Positions 7,152-9,034 of a stretch of 9,034 bases of DNA are shown here, one piece after another. Position numbers and translations under genes: made by a program. The first letter of the stretch is position 1. Every line of letters starts with the position of its first letter. Source of the stretch: Roseivirga sp. UBA6061 (GTDB lineage: Bacteria > Bacteroidota > Bacteroidia > Cytophagales > Cyclobacteriaceae); NCBI GenBank assembly GCA_002427745.1, contig DIYF01000087.1, forward strand, positions 1 to 9,034, read 5' to 3'. A model generated the notes under the pieces. That model saw only the letters and a program-made list of their open reading frames with translations, did no database searches and was not told the DNA's origin.

Positions 7152-7182
7152 ATCATAAGTGTTTTTACTCAAAGCTTTCATG

Positions 7183-7674
7183 TTAAAAAGGCACCTGAGA
7201 TTTGCGAAGAGTTTGTCTGGCCATGCAAATACTATTAGGGCCACAGGGACGATCGAAAGTGAGGAACTGATGATTGTCCTCAAAACCTGCGTTTACTACT
7301 TCCTCGCTAGTGCCATCTGAGAGTATCATATCATCCAGCATGGAATAACCATCAATTTGAGGGTTCTCCAGGTAGATTTGTGTAATGGTCATGGTAATCG
7401 AGCTTCCTTTTACGCTATAGGTACCCAGGCCTCTGTATCGATAGCCTACAATGTCATTGAGACTTTCATCTTTGAGTGTCCTTAATACCTCAATCTCGTT
7501 ATTGGCCTTAAAGTGATAGCTCAGATAAGAGTTGACCGTAGCGGTTTCAGTAGCGGCCAGGTCTACCCAAAGTCCATTGAGCAGGTTGATATTCAAATCG
7601 GGTTCATCTCCTTTGTCGCAGCTTGTGCCTGCGATAAGGAGCAGAGCAAGTAGTAGTTGAGGAAAGCGTTTCAT
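7183..7674 (-). CDS. small lipoprotein, second member of a tandem paralogous set
   Basis: This 163-residue lipoprotein has a signal peptide of MKRFPQLLLALLLIAGTSC with lipid-accepting Cys19. The lipobox is loose but acceptable for Bacteroidota. The acidic stretch DKGDEPD follows, similar to lipoprotein surface-export signals in this phylum. The mature part has the pattern shared with its neighbours: LNGLW at 32-36, YHFKANNEIEVLRT, GYRYRGLGTYSV, then further strands, the expected outline of a small lipocalin-like beta barrel. Cys144 and Cys150 form a CX5C pair that could make a disulfide loop; the pair is also present in the first paralogue. The ATG start shares GGTTCTTT and GCGTTTCAT (plus-strand reading) with the first paralogue's start, which supports it. 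It lies 44 bases after that gene and 31 before the third, so one transcript is likely. No function can be assigned. Confidence 0.88.
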   Translation of the reverse strand: MKRFPQLLLALLLIAGTSCDKGDEPDLNINLLNGLWVDLAATETATVNSYLSYHFKANNEIEVLRTLKDESLNDIVGYRYRGLGTYSVKGSSITMTITQIYLENPQIDGYSMLDDMILSDGTSEEVVNAGFEDNHQFLTFDRPCGPNSICMARQTLRKSQVPF

Positions 7675-7718
7675 CTGGTTCTTTTTAGGATTGGTCAGGT
7701 TCTTCTACCGAAGTCTGT

Positions 7719-8207
7719 TCATTCAAAGGCACTCCCTTTTACGAAGGTATGTTTGTCAATACAATTGTCTGTAGGAGCACAATCAGGGTAATCCAGTACA
7801 AGTTCTGTTTGATCCTGGTTAAGACGGAACTCTATGATTTCATCTCGTGTATTTCCTGTAGGAACAAGGTCATCGATACTGGGTGCACTATAGGCTGATC
7901 CGGCATGCATGGTAATATCTGCAGATACCAGTCTGACGGTTGTTCCGTTCAGTGAGTAAGTCCCTCTTTCTCGGTACATATAACCATCCGCCACTCCTGT
8001 GTCTTGTTGCCCCGTCACCCGAAGTGCCTCGTAGGTATTGTCGGCCAAGAAGGTGTAGATCAGGCTTTGAAAAAACTGCGAATTGCCGATGGCTTCCACG
8101 CTTTCCCAGGTACCCGTAATTTCATTGGGAGCCGGATCATCATTGTTGGTACAGCTTAATGTGACCGTTATCAGGAATATAAGTGAGAGGGAGGAGAGGC
8201 GTTTCAT
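7719..8207 (-). CDS. small lipoprotein, first member of a tandem paralogous set
   Basis: This 162-residue lipoprotein opens the tandem set. Its signal peptide is MKRLSSLSLIFLITVTLSC with Cys19 lipidated, followed by TNNDD, an acidic tail typical of Bacteroidota lipoproteins. The mature region shows ITGTW at 30-34, YTFLADNTYEALR, GYMYRERGTYSLNG and then beta-rich sequence ending in a conserved block where ELVLDYPDC leads to Cys143 and Cys149 (CX5C). The order and spacing match the two downstream genes, so I infer tandem duplication followed by strong divergence. The fold is probably lipocalin-like, from the G-T-W start and repeated strands, but that is inference. No good promoter is visible in the 169 bases upstream, so it may be read from the gene before it or from a promoter I cannot recognise. 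Role unknown; location is the outer membrane or cell surface. Confidence 0.88.
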   Translation of the reverse strand: MKRLSSLSLIFLITVTLSCTNNDDPAPNEITGTWESVEAIGNSQFFQSLIYTFLADNTYEALRVTGQQDTGVADGYMYRERGTYSLNGTTVRLVSADITMHAGSAYSAPSIDDLVPTGNTRDEIIEFRLNQDQTELVLDYPDCAPTDNCIDKHTFVKGSAFE

Positions 8208-8376
8208 GGTTCTTTGATTGATCCTTCGCCTACTCAGACACGCTAAGGAGTCATCAGGTTGGTAGCCTGAGAAAAGAATTCAGGAATTTTTCGCTATTCA
8301 CTTTCCCTCTGGATCACGGAAGCCTTAGCGAAGGTGATCCTTCTGTCTCCCAATGTAGTGCCCTGAATCTCCGCTG
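8208..8376. repeat. intergenic region with nested inverted repeats
   Basis: This 169-base gap has no gene. GGATCAC (8311-8317) pairs with GTGATCC (8334-8340), and inside it CCTT (8323-8326) pairs with AAGG (8331-8334). The loop sequence CCTTAGCG (8323-8330) is the exact inverse of CGCTAAGG at 8241-8248, and GCGAAGG (8328-8334) is the inverse of CCTTCGC at 8223-8229, so alternative long-range pairings exist. A shorter pair, CCTGA (8266-8270) with TCAGG (8280-8284), lies between. No U-tract follows the main hairpin on either strand. It may be a leader or 3' structure, or a remnant of a small repeated element. Confidence 0.35.
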
Positions 8377-9034
8377 TTACTTGCCCGACAAGCAGAGAAA
8401 GGCTTTTTGCAGGGTGTTTCCCTGTTCTGTAGAAAGTTCTGAGACTACCTCACTATCGTCCTGATTGACCACCGTTACGGAGCTGATGGTGCGGTTCTGT
8501 AGCTTGAGCACTTCATCCTTCTTTCCCAGTTTTTTTCCGAGGTAGATGGTGATACTGTTGTCACAGACGAAGTCATTCGCGACATCAATTTTCATTTGAG
8601 AGCCATCTGTAAAGCCGACTTTAATCAAAGGGGTACGGTTCTTACAGCCCTGCTGCCCGATCAGTTTAATATTCCAGATCAGGGTACCACCCTGATTGGC
8701 AGCCAGGTCCAGTGCCAGTTTATTGCGTCCTTCTTCTTTGATCTGTATGCTGTTGGCCAGGGCCATTACCTCTTCCCCTGTCTGAGCGCTGGTTTGATTT
8801 ACCGCGATATCTGAGCATTTGATACTGGCTAGTGCCGGGTTGTCAGGACCAGGGTTCCCTTTCTTTTTTTTCTTCTTAAGTCGGGGAGATTTTTTGGAGG
8901 CGACCACGGTGGTGTCAAATTTCCAGGTGCCGTCATCAAGTAAGATGACCACCCGGCCATCCGCAGTGGTGGCAGTGATTTGAGCATGCAGGCCTGCTGT
9001 GATCAGCATAAGGGTCAGGGCCCAGCAAATCCTT
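8377..9034 (-). CDS. secreted protein with DGTWKF motif and lysine-rich linker, 5' end outside window
   Basis: 218 codons are visible and the frame is open through the right edge. An ATG at 9009 exists, but the codons before it (RICWALTLM) continue a normal signal peptide ending GLHAQ. The real start is therefore probably only a few codons beyond 9034, and the gene is cut at its 5' end here. After cleavage comes ITATTADGRVVILLDDGTWKF (visible residues 19-39, one short beta-hairpin motif with DGTW), a pattern I associate with other exported Bacteroidota proteins. A basic linker with six lysines (53-58) and a Gly/Pro/Asn stretch follow. The C-terminal domain of about 150 residues has four cysteines (KC, GC, VC, LC contexts), enough for two disulfides, and alternating strands. 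Periplasmic or surface location is likely. I cannot name the family of the C-terminal domain. It ends 169 bases before the lipoprotein set. Confidence 0.82.
   Translation of the reverse strand, partial: RICWALTLMLITAGLHAQITATTADGRVVILLDDGTWKFDTTVVASKKSPRLKKKKKKGNPGPDNPALASIKCSDIAVNQTSAQTGEEVMALANSIQIKEEGRNKLALDLAANQGGTLIWNIKLIGQQGCKNRTPLIKVGFTDGSQMKIDVANDFVCDNSITIYLGKKLGKKDEVLKLQNRTISSVTVVNQDDSEVVSELSTEQGNTLQKAFLCLSGK

Noticed and set aside
7152..7283. Longer start for the third lipoprotein
   Set aside because: It would overlap the upstream lipoprotein gene by about 100 bases and place the lipoprotein signal peptide inside the protein; ATG 7151 puts the lipobox Cys at residue 20. ATG 7181 is possible but adds a non-signal-like leader.

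Overview
The window looks like chromosomal DNA from a member of the Bacteroidota, most likely the Cytophagia/Cytophagales branch. The grounds are a DUF6503-type exported protein, short lipoproteins with an acidic patch just after the lipidated cysteine, an OmpA-like domain of the Bacteroidota type, the absence of clear Shine-Dalgarno sequences, and a candidate promoter of the TTTG-N19-TAnnTTTG type. The assignment rests on protein style, not on a marker gene. Eight of nine genes lie on the minus strand, and both window edges cut a gene.

Left part (1-2934, minus strand): a compact three-gene unit, read from right to left as phospho-sugar mutase, DinB/DUF1572-like protein and murB. Both junctions are ATGA overlaps of 4 bases, so the genes are very probably co-transcribed and translationally coupled. 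Pgm-type sugar phosphate flow and MurB peptidoglycan precursor synthesis point to envelope building; the role of the DinB-like protein is unknown. A candidate promoter for the unit lies at 3055-3085, about 120 bases upstream of the mutase start. MurB runs off the left edge and lacks its C-terminal part.

Middle (3233-3736): the only plus-strand gene encodes a small, very acidic protein of unknown function, divergent from the mutase. Its downstream end is marked by a strong symmetrical hairpin (3707-3736) with A- and T-tracts, which can terminate both it and the convergent gene to its right.

Right part (3756-9034, minus strand): six consecutive genes for exported or surface proteins. From high to low coordinates these are a secreted protein with a DGTWKF motif and a lysine run (5' end outside the window), three tandem divergent paralogous lipoproteins of 162-163 residues, a 634-residue protein with a signal peptide, a degenerate OmpA-like domain and a helical (TPR-like) C-terminal half that starts at TTG, and a DUF6503-type secreted protein. 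The lipoproteins are closely spaced (44 and 31 bases) and likely form an operon. Gaps of 136-169 bases between the other genes hold stem-loops without U-tracts.

I see no tRNA, rRNA, CRISPR, insertion sequence, integrase or phage gene. Nothing here demonstrates a new system. The least explained parts are the lipoprotein triplet with its OmpA-like neighbour and the small acidic protein.
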